Part shown: in pieces, positions 35,148 to 45,856 of the stretch
How the letters are laid out: each line of letters begins with the position of its first letter
Position numbering within the stretch: position 1 is the first letter of the stretch
Assembly (NCBI GenBank): GCA_038503035.1
Contig: JAVSML010025170.1
Span: 24,118-88,117 of the forward strand
Origin: Crocodylus rhombifer
Taxonomy: Eukaryota > Chordata > Crocodylia > Crocodylidae
Direction of reading: 5' to 3'
Length of the DNA stretch: 64,000 bases
Translations under genes and position numbers: made by a program
Notes under the pieces: model-generated
Database searches by the model: none
Seen by the model: only the letters and a program-made list of their open reading frames with translations
What the model was told of the DNA's origin: nothing

Positions 35148-36435
35148 TTGTGGAAGCAGGGGGTAGCCACCAACGAAGAGTATAGCTGCTTGGCTCTTAC
35201 TTACAGGGAATCAGTTAGGAAGGCCAAAGCAGAAGTGGAACTCAGGCTGGCAACAAAATTTAAAGACAACAAAAAGTCCTTCTGTAGGTACATAGGGAGC
35301 AAAAAGAAGGCACATGGCAACATAGGACCCCTACAGGGCAGAATGGGACAACTGGTAACAGATAGGAGAGACAAAGCTGAGCTCCTAAAGTTCTTTGCAT
35401 CTGTATTCCTGAACATGGATAAAGACATATCTCCCAAGGGGGATATAGACAGGGACAAGAGGGACTCCAACTCACCAACAGTTAGTGGTGACCTAGTGAA
35501 TGGGCATTTGGAGAGGTTGGACAAGTTTATGTCAGTAGGCCTGGATGATCTTCATCCAAGGGTGCTAAAGGAATTGGCCAGTGTCATAGCAGAACCACTG
35601 ATGAGGTTGTTTGAGCGCTCATGGCATTCAGGACAGGTCCCAAAGAACTAGAAAAGGGCCAATGTGGTCCCTATTTTCAAGAAGGGGAGAAAGGTTGATT
35701 CGGGTAACTATAGGTTCACCTCTACACTTGGATAAATCTTTGAAAAAATTATTAAGGATCATATTTGTGGGAATGCAATAGGGAAAATAATGCTGAAGGG
35801 CAACCATCATGGCTTCATGGCAGGTAGATCCTGCCTGACTAACCTTGTTTCTTTTTATGACCAGGTCACAAAATGCAGGAGTTGAGGTAGATGTCATGTA
35901 CTTGGATTTTAAAAAGGCCTTTGAGGGCATGAAAAGCACTCTGTCCAAACTTATGGACGACACTAAATTATGGGGCAAAGTAAACACGCTGGAGGGAAGG
36001 GAGTGGATTCAGGTGGATTTGGACAGGTTGGGAATGTGGGCAGAACAGAATAGGATGCAGTTTAACCAGGATAAGTGTTAAGTGCTGCATCTAGGAAGAA
36101 ATAGTCACCAACACCCCTACACACTGGGACGTGACTTCCTAAGCAGCACAGCAGCAGAAAGGGATCTCAGAGTCACAGTCAACTCCAAAATGAACATGAG
36201 CCATCAGTGTGATGAAGTCATAAGTAAAGCCAACCACACTCTTTCATGCATTAGGAGATGCATCACAAGCAGGTCTAAGGAGGTGATACTTCCCCTTTAT
36301 GCAGCATTGGTAAGACTGCAGCTGGAGTACTGCATCCAGTTCTGGGCACTGCACTTCAAGAGGGATGTGGATAACCTTCAGAGGGTACAGAAAAGGACTA
36401 CTCATGTTTATGGGCCTGCAGGTAAGATCCTATGA
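35148..36435 (+). pseudogene. CR1 ORF2 linker and RT, internally deleted
   Basis: Three frames cover this part. 35148-35651 gives the linker and RT start (LDKFMSVGLDDLHPRVLKELASV) and ends at a stop after GQVPKN. 35845-36081 reads VDVMYLDFKKAFEG and then jumps to MKSTLSKLMDDTKLWG. 36082-36435 reads the C-terminal HLGRNSHQHPY, then SRSKEVILPLYAALVR and QLEYCIQFWA. The junction KAFEGMKSTL joins blocks that lie about 75 residues apart in the intact copy, so roughly 220 bp including the PQGSVLGP block are deleted. The catalytic box reads LMDD instead of FADD. Confidence 0.9.
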
Positions 36436-36897
36436 GGAGGGACTGAGGGACCTGGATCTCTTCAGCCTCCTCAAAAGAAGGTTGAGGCTGCCTACAAATT
36501 AATCAGAGGTAGGGGAGGGAGGAGAGACAGCAAGAAATAGGGAATACTCTGTTTATCAGGGCATCCCTTGGGGTTATTAGGAACAACACCCGTAAAGTGA
36601 TGGAGAACAGATTTAGATTAGACATTGGGAAACATTTCTTTACAGGTGAGGGGTGCCAAAATCTGGAACTGGCTTCCAAGGGGTGGTGCTCTCCCCTACC
36701 TTGGAGGTCTTTAAGAGGAGACTAAACAAGCACTCAGACAAGGTTATCTGACCCCAGCACTCTTTCCTGCCCAGGGCAGGGGGTCATACTTGATGATCTA
36801 CTGATCTATTTCAACCCTAAAAGTCTATTAAATCTATAATTTTACCAAACTTCAGCTAATAAGGGCTCCAGTTAGACAACTGATGTATCAACTAGCA

Positions 36898-37170
36898 AAC
36901 ACCTGACACTGTTCTCTGTCACTCTTCACAACCCTAATTTGTCCAGGTCGAAGCCAACTCACAGACAGGGCCTTATTACATACTGAACTTTCAGCTGCTC
37001 AGATGTTGATCAGCAACCATACCTTAAGGCGAAAAAAACCTTCTCTGACTGTCCCCCACCTACACAGCTGTGTCTTGTCAGTAGAGAACTGGTAAGCAGA
37101 AGCCTGACTAGGCGAGTTGCCACTACAGGGCTCGTGAGCCAGGACAGGCTTCTATCCTTCCTTTAGATGG
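36898..37170. repeat. Dispersed repeat modules shared with 4995-5140 and 48755-48870
   Basis: Two modules are present. 37050-37160 (TTCTCTGACTGTCCCCCACC, GAGTTGCCACTACAGGGC, GTGAGCCAGGACAGGC) matches 4995-5140 in element A. 36898-36970 (ACACCTGACACTGTTCTCTG, AAGCCAACTCACA) matches 48755-48870 (GCCTGACACTTTTCTCTTTC, AAGCCAACTCACA). They may be pieces of one old DNA transposon or LTR family; no termini are visible. Confidence 0.5.
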
Positions 37171-37377
37171 GTGTGGGATGGGCAATTATTTCAGTAGGTG
37201 GGCCACTTAATGAGTTTCAGTGAGTTGTCAAGAGCTGCAAATGTAGCCCCACCCCTTGGTAAGTATCCCACCCCGGATGTCTTGGGACTGAAGTTGCACC
37301 CCTAATATCTGACCTTTGCCACTGAAATCCATCCCCTTGCCCCAATAAGTACTTCTTTGGTGTGAGAGGGACAAATC
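37171..37377. other. No gene recognised
   Basis: Contains GGGATGGGCAATTATTTCAG and GTGGGCCACTTAATGAGTTT, which have the look of an interspersed repeat but could not be assigned. Confidence 0.3.
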
Positions 37378-38102
37378 AAGGACTGTCAAACAACTACAAA
37401 AATTAATCAAAATTAATCGCAAATTTTTAAAAAGTAGTTGTAATTAATCAACGTTTTAGTTGTGCAGGTAATAATAGAATCCCAATTTATTATAAATATT
37501 TTTGGATTATTTTTCTATATTTTCAAATAAATTGATTTCAATTACAATTCAGTTCCATAAGAACAGAGTAGAACCATGCTAATTTCCACCTAGTGATTAA
37601 GTACAGTAAGTGAAAAGGGTCAAAACTAGGATTACCATCTTTCCAATTGCAAAAAAGAGGACACCTGTCAGGGGCACACTTCACTCCCAACCCCCAGCCC
37701 CGCAGCACTGCCAGTGCTGCTCACTGCTGACCTACAGCCCCCTGGCATTGCCAGTGCTTTTCACTCTGACCCACAGCCCCTGCTCCCTCTCCTGGGGATA
37801 CCCAACCCCCACAAGCATGGGCACCAGCCCTTGTGCCATTGGTCTGGCCACGGAGCTCCCTGCCACTCTCAAAGGGCACCCCCCACCCTATTCCTCCACT
37901 GGAGGGGCAGCCACCTCACCCTGCCCTGCTGTAGCCCTGGTACCCAGAGAGCTTTCACCAGTGCTGGCAGGCACCCACCCCCCACAAACACACACACCCT
38001 AGACAGTCCCCAAGACTTGGCTGTCCAACCCCTGCTCCCAATATACTTACTTTCATCCAGCTGCTGAGTCTGCACCCACAAACCTGCCTGGCTGCTTTCT
38101 GG

Positions 38103-38138
<36 letters not shown>

Positions 38139-38284
38139 CCATGCTGTAGTGAGGGGTAGGGGCCACTTTTCCCACAGCATGCATAGCCCAGCAGGAGTGA
38201 TTAACATGCATTAAAAAAATGAATGCATTAATTTGTTTTTGCATTGATTTCACCAACTGAAGGCAATTAACTGACAGCCCTAAA
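37378..38284. mobile_element. DNA transposon with AGGRCTGTC-type ends
   Basis: Left end AAGGACTGTCAAACAACT, and the reverse complement of the right end TTAGGGCTGTCAGTTAATTG. Both ends are followed inward by AT-rich ATTAATC/AATTAATGCATT sequence, while the middle is GC-rich. This pattern (GGGCTGTC termini with AATTAA subterminal repeats) is common among vertebrate hAT-like elements. I could not find a convincing 8-bp duplication, so boundaries and superfamily are tentative. There is no transposase frame. Confidence 0.5.
38106..38136. repeat. (GT)n microsatellite
   Basis: About 15 uninterrupted GT units within the GC-rich centre of the preceding DNA transposon. It is the longest pure dinucleotide run in the window. 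Confidence 0.97.
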
Positions 38285-39090
38285 CACGCCATATACTAAA
38301 AATCAAGCCTCTACTAGAATGTATGTTAATGTTATTTTTTTTAAAAGTCTTGATTTATGTGTGCCCATAATATACATAGATTTATGTGTATGCATAATGT
38401 ACATAGAGACAATTGCATAATAACTTAAAGTCATGCTCCTGTATATTGTGTATGCGGGTGTATTTGGGGTTCATAGGAGAGAGAGTGTCTGTGAGTGTGG
38501 GGAGGATTTGTGGGGAGGAGTATTGGTGTGGTTGTGGGTGGGAGATGTGTGGGAGGGGTTTGTGGATGGGTGTGAGGGTGTGGGGAATGGATGTGGGGGT
38601 GTCCCCCCCCCCACACCCTATGGTGCACAGCCCCCACCAGCAGCAGCAGCTGCAGCAGGCAGCAAGGCCTCAGTGCACTCATGCCAGGTGGAGTCTCTCG
38701 GCAGGGCACAGCTCCAGCTAATACCAGGGAGCTACATGTGACAGCCGGGAGCAGGGCTAAGCTGGCCTGGCTCCATCGCATGGGGCTCCTTGTGGCTCAT
38801 GTGCAGCTCCCAGGACTTGGCCAGAGCCACGTGCCACCAGGGGAGCCCCATGTGATGGAGTCAGTGGCCAGGCCCTACTCCCTGCCTCCACGTGCACTTC
38901 CCAGGACTCAGTTGGGAGGCAGGAAGCAGGCCTGAGCTGGCCCAGCATCTTAGACTGTATTTCCCTATCTCCCGCCCCCACCCGTCTGTCATGCACTGGA
39001 TTGTCAGTAGATTTCAAAGGGCTTACTGAACCATCAACATTAGAAATAAGATCTTTGTGGTCTATTACAGTATGATCCTGCTAGAGGATT
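38285..39090. other. GT-rich then GC-rich stretch, no gene recognised
   Basis: 38450-38600 is G/T-rich with repeated TGTGGGKGG-like words, ending in a poly-C run at 38604-38614. CAGCAGCAGCTGCAGCAG follows at about 38639-38657. Open frames on the opposite strand are His/Pro-rich translations of this simple sequence and are not counted as genes. Confidence 0.4.
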
Positions 39091-39189
39091 TCATAGATTT
39101 CATAGATTTCATAGACATTACGGCTGGAAGGGACCTCGGGAGATCATTGAGTCCAGCCCCCTGCCCAAAGGGCAGGAAGTCAGCTGGGG

Positions 39190-39888
39190 TCATAGGATCC
39201 CAGCAAGATAAGCATCCAATTGACTCTTGAAGGTGTTCAATGTAGGTGCTTGAACCACCTCCGCTGGCAGACTGTTCCAGACCTTGGGGGCTCGGACAGT
39301 AAAGAAATTCTTCCTTATGTCCAGCCTGAAACGGTCTTGCAGGAGTTTGTGACCATTCGACCTCGTCATCCCTTGGGGCGCTCTGGTGAACAGACGTTCC
39401 CCCAGATCCTGGTGGTCACCCCTGATAAACTTATAGGTGGCCATCAGATCACCCCTGAACCTGCGCTTTTCCAGGCAAATGAGTCCCATGGCTCTCAGCC
39501 TATCATCGTAAGGTCTGTTTTCCTGACCTCTGATCATGCGCGTGGCTCTCCTCTGGACTCTCTCAAGCTTCTCCACATCCTTTTTGAATTGTGGAGCCCA
39601 AAACTGGATGCAGTATTCCAGCTGCGGCCTCACCAAGGCCGAGTACAAGGGGAGAATGACGTCCCGGGATGTGCTCGAGAAGCATCTATGGATGCAAGCC
39701 AGCATTTTGGTCACTTTACTAGCCGCAGCATCGCATTGCAGGCTCATGTTCATCTTGTGGTCAATGATGACCCCCAAGTCTTTTTCTTCTGTAGTGCTAA
39801 CCAACGTAGCACTGCCGAGCCTATAAGGGTGCTGCAGGTTTTTCCTCCCAAGGTGGAGAACGTTGCATTTTTCGGTGCTAAACACCAT
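39190..39888 (-). pseudogene. CR1 ORF2 part 3: C-terminal region
   Basis: Minus-strand frame of 232 codons in the same phase as the RT part across the single TAG. It contains FHLGRK-like sequence, EEKDLGVIIDHKMNM, HRCFSSTSRDVILPLYSALVRPQ, LEYCIQFWAPQF, VQRRATRMIRG, KNFFTVRAPKVWNSLP and the terminal LDAYLAGIL. Here the Arg codon before APKVWN is intact, unlike the TGA in the copy at 19251-20831. It is the conserved C-terminal region of CR1 ORF2, of unknown biochemical role. Confidence 0.92.
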
Positions 39889-39903
39889 CAGGTTCTCATC
39901 TGC

Positions 39904-40884
39904 CTATTTGCTGAGCTTGTCCAGGTCAGCCTGGATCACCCGCCTATCTCCTGGCGTGGATGCTTTGCCCCAAAGTTTGGTGTCATCGGCGAACTTGGCC
40001 AGTCCACTCCTGACTCCAATGTCCACATCATCAATGAAGATGTTGAACAATATGGGTCCCAGGACAGAGCCTTGAGGGACCCCACTGGTCACAGGGCACC
40101 ACAATGAGTGACTGCCATCAATCACAACCCTCTGGGTCCGACCACGAAGCCAATTTCCCAGCCAGCAGATCGTGGTGGAGCCAAAGCCACAACTGGGCAG
40201 TTTGGCCAAGAGGTGATCATGGGATACCAGATCAAAAGCTTTTTTGAAGTCAAGATATATGACATCAATCTCTTCTCCCTTGTCCAGGTGATAGGTCACC
40301 TGGTCATAGAAGGAAATGAGATTGGTCAAACAAGACCTACCCGCAACAAACCCATGCTGGCTGTCCCTTAGAATGTTAGCCTGGGCCAGTCCATCAAGGA
40401 TGGCCTCCTTAATAAACTTTTCTAAGATCTTCCCCAGGATAGAAGGCAGGCTAATGGGCCTGTAGTTAGCCGGATCCACTCTCCTCCCTTTCTTGAAGAT
40501 CGGCACCACATTGGCCTTCTTCCAGTCTTCGGGCACTACACCAGAGTGCCAGGAGTTTTCAAAGATCCGTGCCAGGGGCTGGGCTATGACGCTCGCCAGC
40601 TCCTTGAGTACCCTGGGGTGCAGGTTGTCAGGGCCAGCTGACTTGAAGGTATCCAGCTTCTCAAGGTGTTCCTTCACGAGGTCAGCATTGATGGAGGGTA
40701 GGGGATCCCCATCACCCGGATCTCCCTGTCCCATAGCAGGCATGGGCATCCCATGTGACTGATGAAAGACTGACGCAAAGTACCTATTTAATAGGTTGGC
40801 TTTTTCCTGGGCGTCAGTTGTCAGTTGCCCCATCTGGTTTAGCAGGGGTCCAACATTGCCCTTGCTTTTCCTCCGGCTCCCCAC
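39904..40884 (-). pseudogene. CR1 ORF2 part 2: reverse transcriptase domain
   Basis: Minus-strand frame of 326 codons carrying the full RT catalytic core. Blocks are VVPEDWKKANVVPIFKKG, NYRPISLPSILGK, SQHGFVAGRSCLTN, DVIYLDFKKAFDLVSH, VTSGVPQGSVLGPILFNIF and AKFADDTKLWG. It ends at TAG (39904-39906, minus strand) after DLDKLSK. The sister copy at 20218-20226 has TGG in this place, so one G-to-A change explains the stop. The C-terminal part is open directly beyond it. Confidence 0.94.
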
Positions 40885-41984
40885 ATATCTGAAAAAGGAC
40901 TTTTTGTTGTCCTAATGCCTGAAGCTAGTTGGAGTTCAGTTGCAGCCTTGGCTTTCCTGGTTTGCTCCCTGCAGGACCAGACCAGCATGGAGTAATCCTC
41001 CTTGGAGGTGAATCCTGTCCTCCATCCTTTGTAGGCTTTCCTTTTTAGCCACAGTAGGTTCGCTAGGTCTCTGGAGAGCCAGGAGGGCTGCTGTGCCTTC
41101 TTGCTGCCTTTCCTCCATGTTGGAATAGATTTAGCTTGTGCACTGAGGATCGCTTCCTTGAGGAGCAACCACTCTTCTTGAACTCCCATCTCCCTGGGGT
41201 CATGGTCCCTGAGGGCCTGACCGACTAGCCTCTTGAGCTTGTCAAAGTCAGCTTTTCTGAAGTCAAGGACTTCTGTGTTGCTGACTGACTTGCCAGATTT
41301 ATGGAGGATGGTGAAGGTGATCAGCTCGTGGTCGCTGTCACCCAACTTCCCATCAATCACTAGGTCGCTGATTAGGTCGTCCCCCGTAGCCAGTACCAGG
41401 TGAAGCAGCGCTTTGCCTCTCGTTGGCCCATAGACTTCTTGAGTCAGGTAGAGGTCATGCACGCACGAGAGAAAGCTTTGCGCCAGCTCAGATTTAGCTG
41501 AGTGATCTTCCCACGAGACGTCTGGGTAATTGAAGTCATCCATGACAACCAAGGTCCTGGAGCAAGCGGCCTCAGTCAGTTCCCGGGCGAACTCCTGGTC
41601 AAGCTTGGGACTTTGAGTGGGAGGTCTGTAGTAGACTCCCACCGTTGTGTCCTCTGTGCCGAATTCCCCACGAATTTTTACCCAGAGGGTCTCTAGCTGT
41701 CCATGCCGGTCGCCAACATCAGCTTGCAGGGACATGTAGCTTTCCTTCACATAGAGAGCTACACCCCCGCCTCTTTTGTCAACACGATCCCTCCTGTACA
41801 GGGTATAGCCCTCTATACCCGTGGTCCAGTCATGGGTGGAGTCCCACCAGGTCTCCGTTATCCCAATGACATCATATTTCTTTGCACTGAGCAGGAGGAC
41901 GAGCTCATCCTGCTTGTTGCCCAGGCTCCTGGCATCAGTGTACAGGCAGGCAAGTGTGCCCTTGGGGGCTCTTGCCTTGCCCAC
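40839..41984 (-). pseudogene. CR1 ORF2 part 1: APE endonuclease and linker
   Basis: Minus-strand frame of 381 codons. Endonuclease motifs in order are LYTDARSLGNKQDEL (Asp in place of the usual Asn of NARS), IGITETWWDSTHDW (catalytic Glu), YRRDRVDKRGGGVALYV, GVYYRPPTQ, VVMDDFNYPDVSWED (Asp and Asn kept), LVLATGDDL and LGDSDHELI (SDH triad). A linker with LDFRKADFDKLKRLV follows. The frame shifts near 40915, where an indel moves the reading to the overlapping next frame (40884 downward). The endonuclease looks intact apart from the Asn-to-Asp change. Confidence 0.92.
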
Positions 41985-42135
41985 AGATTGTGCCAGGGCT
42001 GGGGCAGGGGTGGGCTCCCTTAAGTGCCTTGGTCCGCTGGCTTTGCAAGGGCTGTTCAGCGGGCCAGCAGGGGCAGTAGTCCCCCCATCCCCCAGTAGGC
42101 TTAGTTTAAAGCCCGGTGGAGCAGGTCAGCCCTGG

Positions 42136-43853
42136 ATTTGCAGGCATCATTCCATTCATCCTTCTCTTTCACCTTTTTATGGGTGTGTTCCAAGCAAGAG
42201 AAACCAGAACTAGGATTGCTTTTGTTGGCAGAGGGAGGAAATGCAACAAGAGCAACAATTCTCAGGTTTTTAGAAGTGCAGGATAGCTGCTTTGGATTGT
42301 GATGCCAGCTTCAAACCTGGATGAATTTCTACTTACTTTGGAGATCAATTTAAAGCACTTGTGTAAAGGACTTCCTCATGTGGCCTTGGGGTATATATGG
42401 AAAAATGGGGAAAGGTATAGATGTGAAAGCAGGGTGCCTCTTCTACTCTGAGAACCTGACTAGGTGCAGGGCAGAATGAGGAAACCCTGGGTCAGAAACC
42501 TGATAAAGGTCTTCAGCTGTAATGAAGACCCTAATCCTTGCCTACAAGCTTAGTTAGCTGTGGGTGAGGGAAACAAACTGCTTCTTTTTTGGAGTATCAC
42601 TAAGGAGTAGAAATTTCCCTCAGATCTCTAAATCCTGCCCTTAGCCAACAGGGTGGCTCTGGCACATCGCTTTAGATGTTCCTATTCACCAGCTTATCTT
42701 GAGGAATTCGGGAAAAACATTGTCATTAAAATCTAGCGGTGATTCAGACAAAAATAATGGATTATTTTCCCTCCCCCCACCTCCCTCCTCTTCACCATAC
42801 TCAGCTGGTCTCATATAAATAGCTGACATAGATGACTGCTTTATGACCTCTGTTTAATGCTTTTCTATTTCTTCCAGAAGCACTCTCTCCCCGCTCTCTC
42901 TTTTTTCCCACAAGAATTAATCTTACTGCAGATCCCAAAGTGATGAACAACTGCTGCACTTTGTAATCTTTTTACAATGGCAAATTAGTACTCTGTGTGC
43001 TAAAAGACAGCAGTAAGCATTCTTCAGACAAGCTTCCTCAATCTTTAATTCCCCATGTAACAGAATCACTACATCTAGCAATAAGTATTCACTTTAAAAC
43101 AATTGTGTAAGAACACTAACTCATCAGCACTAGGGTTTATATGATTTATGGAGCTCTCAGTCACGAAGCCCCATAACCCAGTGCAATGCAAAGGGCAATT
43201 TTATAGCTTGAATACATAATGAGCTAAAATATTCTGTTTACTAAAAGCAGGTCTGATTGTCTAATGCCCCAGTCTCCAAAGGTGTTTTACTGAATGAGGA
43301 CAAATTCAGAAATTCATCACATCTGAGTAATAGTAATATTCAGGACCATATTCTCTTAATAATTTATACATAGCTTTATTCTATTTTTTGTAATAACTGA
43401 GCAAATGCATTCTGATCTGTAATTTGTGTCTTTTTTTTTTTTCCTGGAGATTGTTTTTATTGGTCCCTATGTTATTAGTTAAACATTTAGTAATGTCATA
43501 TATTATTTATGTTCTTGTTGTGTTACTCAAAATTAATACAAATGCTGCACACTACAAAATGCAGTTGTGACTCTCCGTGAGGAGCTTAATAGTCAAAAAG
43601 CCTTTTACATTTTCAGGATAGCAGGCTCAGTATTCCTCACAACACCACTATGTGGAAAAAAAGCACGTTATTTATTAGTCTCATTTTACAAATGGGGATA
43701 CAGAGACATAAATAGATTAAAGGCTAAGTCCTATTTCACCTTCACACACCTAAGTGGCATTTATGTAGCTGTGAGCTGCATAATGGCAGTTTCTGGAACT
43801 TATTTATCCCTTGTTTGCAGACCTGCAGGAAGGAGGAGGGCCTTCTTGTCTTT
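42136..43853. other. 1.7 kb of AT-rich sequence without recognised features
   Basis: No coding motif, tail or terminus recognised. A poly-T run lies at 43431-43442. This is possibly unique host sequence. Confidence 0.4.
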
Positions 43854-43985
43854 TAGCCAATAGCCAGGGTACCTGCCTAGGGAACAGGAGATAAGGGTTC
43901 GAGCTTCACCCCTCATCCAGAGGAGATTTGAATTTGCAACACTTACTTTCCAGAAAAATGTTCTATTCACTATGCTACAGGCTAG
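43854..43985. repeat. Palindromic tRNA-like repeat (two tRNA-like halves head to head)
   Basis: The plus-strand half has AATAGCCAGGGTACCTGCCT, then GAACAGGAGATAAGG, then GGTTCGAGCTTC, which resembles a D-arm, anticodon region and B-box/T-arm. The second half read in reverse complement has TAGCATAGTGAATAGAACAT, then CTGGAAAGTAAG, then GCAAATTCAAATCTCC, again D-arm and B-box-like. The halves meet at about 43920. Neither half has the pairing of a functional tRNA. Such paired tRNA-like modules occur in reptile interspersed repeats; the family is not named here. Confidence 0.5.
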
Positions 43986-44060
43986 GCATTGCCAAGAAAC
44001 TCTCCAGCTCTCCTTATAAGACTGGCCCACTACTTCTTTGTTCTACTACTGAGTTTCTGT

Positions 44061-44460
44061 ATCTAGGAGATTGATGAAGTGCAGTTCATAGGTTCGCCTG
44101 TGGAAAGTGATTTGTAAATTCCCTTTGAGGACCAGGCCTGAGAGATTGGAGAGAGTGGCTTTCTTATGAGAAATGTGCCCCCATAGGTAGTTGGGTATTC
44201 TTGTCTGTAATAGTTTGGATTAGTATTTTGGCAGGTTTTGCATTTCTTGTCATGGCATGGCCTGGATCCATTCGGTGTGTTTTGTGCTGTAGGAAGTTGG
44301 AGTCTGGTGATGAGGTTAGCTAGGTTCAGTGCGTGTTTGAATTTACAAACCACTTTTCACAGATGAGCCTATGAACTTCACTTCATCAGCTTCCTGGATA
44401 CAAAGACTCATGGGCTCACAATATAGACATTGGATTTATGACACATAACCTGCCTGACAT
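44061..44460. mobile_element. Penelope-like element remnant in inverted arrangement (tentative)
   Basis: The minus strand (44063-44353) reads NTPNGSRPCHDKKCKTCQ, a pattern like the Cys-containing segment before the GIY-YIG domain of Penelope-like proteins. It continues with HKKATLSNLSGLVLKGNLQ-like and RRTYELHFINLLDTETQ-like segments in a second frame. The latter segment recurs in plus orientation at 44340-44415 (YELHFISFLDTKTHGL). The DNA arms 44061-44120 (inverted) and 44340-44400 match at about 50 of 60 positions by eye, with a 220-bp loop. Frames are broken. The family call is from memory of the motif style and is moderate. Confidence 0.5.
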
Positions 44461-44911
44461 CTGACTCCCCAGGTACTCAGCCAGTTCTCCAGGAGCCAGG
44501 ACCCCAATGCCTATGTCCATGAGGGCCTGCCAGGCCACACGTAGGAGCATGGGGGCAACCGGTCAGTACACCAGTGCCACATAAAGATCAAGGTCTTAAG
44601 GGCACCTTAAGGGCACAGTGTGTCACCATCACTGACCACAATTGCTGGTCAGGGGCTGCCCGCAAGCCCATGCCTTTTATACAGCAGCTGGACCATGTCC
44701 TTGCACCCCAGGACCCTGGGTGGAGCAGTGCCATGTAGTTCAGCATGGGCAGCCTGCCTGAGCCTCCACTGCAGCCTGGCAGCTGGGATGAGACATCAGC
44801 TGGGGTAGGCCGCTTCAGGGTGCCAGAGGCCCATCCCACCAAGGTCCCCACCCCTGGCCTTGTTCGGCAGCTCTGACACTCTGAGCCAGCTCCTGCTCTA
44901 TAAGTTCTGGG

Positions 44912-45692
44912 TGTGACAAGACTGAAATGGTCCCTTAGGCTTGCAAAGCCTAGAGCAGCCTTGAAATAAGTAGGCTAAGAGTGCATTCATGGAGTTATGC
45001 AATTATACGGCCTGCTCTCTACAGAGAAAAGGGTCTAACGCAGCTTGTTCTTCTGCAGGAGTCTGATGATAAAAATGCTTGTTATGGATAAAAGGGTTTG
45101 TTATGGCACATTCCACCCATATCTGAATCAAATGGTTCCCAGTACCAAGAAAAAGAGAAAAACAATGATAAAATGAAGAGAAACCCCAAGTTGTTGATGA
45201 AAAACAGAAAACTGGCCTAATTGGTAGCTATGTGACTAAAGGATTATAAATATTAATACCCTTTTCCCTTCCTCTCTCTCCTTCTCCCCTCTTTTTCCTT
45301 CTCATCACCTCCTCCCCTTCCCTTCCCCTAACCTTAACAATTCCTGAGAATTCTCTTTTCAAGGAACCTCGCCTACTCTGGAAGCCTGACCAGCTCCTGA
45401 GTTGTATATTATTAGGACTGGTAATACACAATTATGTGCTTGTTAAGATTGTATTTTGATAAGCTTACTGAAACTGCTAAGATTATGTCTATATGCATGC
45501 TTGGAGTTAATACTTTATAATGCTCAATAAAACTGATTTAGTAAAGAGTTAACTGGGACCTCGGTAGGAGGGAATAAATAGGTCCTTGGTTGGAGAAAAC
45601 TGAAGCATACTTATAAGGCAATATTGATCCAGCTCTTTGCTCTCTCTCGTTCTGGAAGGAGAACCAGATACCCCTTGGTTCTTAGGGCAACA
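44912..45692 (+). mobile_element. Solo LTR of retroviral type (plus strand)
   Basis: A TG...CA unit of 781 bp starting TGTGACAAGACTG and ending AGGGCAACA. It has a TATA-like box at 45243-45252 (TTATAAATAT), a long CT-rich tract at 45270-45330 and a polyadenylation signal AATAAA at 45527-45532 placed before the 3' end, in the U3-R-U5 order. Flanking bases are TGGG and GGGG, an imperfect 4-bp duplication. No gag, pol or env sequence adjoins it, so it is a solo LTR of an old endogenous retrovirus-like element, formed by recombination between two LTRs. Exact ends are provisional. Confidence 0.65.
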
Positions 45693-45856
45693 GGGGAGGG
45701 CAGGGCCCTTCCCATCCTGGTCCCCCCTTCTTGCCCAGTCTGGCCGTGCTCTACAGCACACAGGGAGGCAGGAGACACTGAAAGCAGCCTGTGCCTCCTC
45801 AGCTGGGTAGGCATGGGCACGGGCCTCTCACACATGGAGGAGCATGTTGATGCTGG

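Larger units (their letters stand above)
33835..36838 (+). mobile_element. CR1 LINE, old 3-kb copy with ORF1 tail, endonuclease, RT and 3' end
   Basis: It begins inside the ORF1 esterase region (a degraded NDA..GPGHE..LYMALGARPK series from 33835, then ILLVSG). ORF1 ends with a CDGLHLSSKGK segment at 34053-34085 and HRTLN stop at 34133-34135. ORF2 follows: YTNARSMGNKQEE, GLTETWWN, VVMGDLNYPDICWEE and SGDSDHKS of the endonuclease, then the linker and RT start. The 3' UTR has CAGGGCAGGGGGTCATAC, TTGATGATCTACTG and a decayed AGTCTATTAAATCTAT tail. It has many frameshifts and an internal RT deletion at about 35928. Order and spacing parallel the younger copy at 58137-61616. Confidence 0.92.
39091..42135 (-). 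mobile_element. CR1 LINE, 3-kb antisense copy with few lesions
   Basis: The 3' end (low coordinate) has three tail units read as ATTTCATAG at 39093-39115, then the 3' UTR (AGGGACCTCGGGAGATCATTGA, CCCCCTGCCCAAAGGGCAGG). ORF2 spans 39190-41984 in three frames. The 5' end near 42135 still holds the end of the ORF1 region, whose complement reads CTCCACCGGGCTTTAAACTAA, equivalent to 58515-58540 of the plus-strand copy. Most of ORF1 is missing. It shares its subfamily with 19259-21023 and the tail at 62592-62735. Confidence 0.95.

Noticed and set aside
38431..38781. His/Pro-rich 116-codon minus-strand frame
   Set aside because: It translates a GT-rich and GC-rich simple-sequence tract; no domain.
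39220..40107. 295-codon plus-strand open frame
   Set aside because: It is exactly antisense to the CR1 RT and C-terminal codons, and the same antisense openness appears opposite the other CR1 copies, so it is a shadow of the real ORF2.
43854..43985. A genuine tRNA gene
   Set aside because: B-box-like words are present, but neither half has complete acceptor, D and anticodon stems, and the paired inverted layout fits a repeat.
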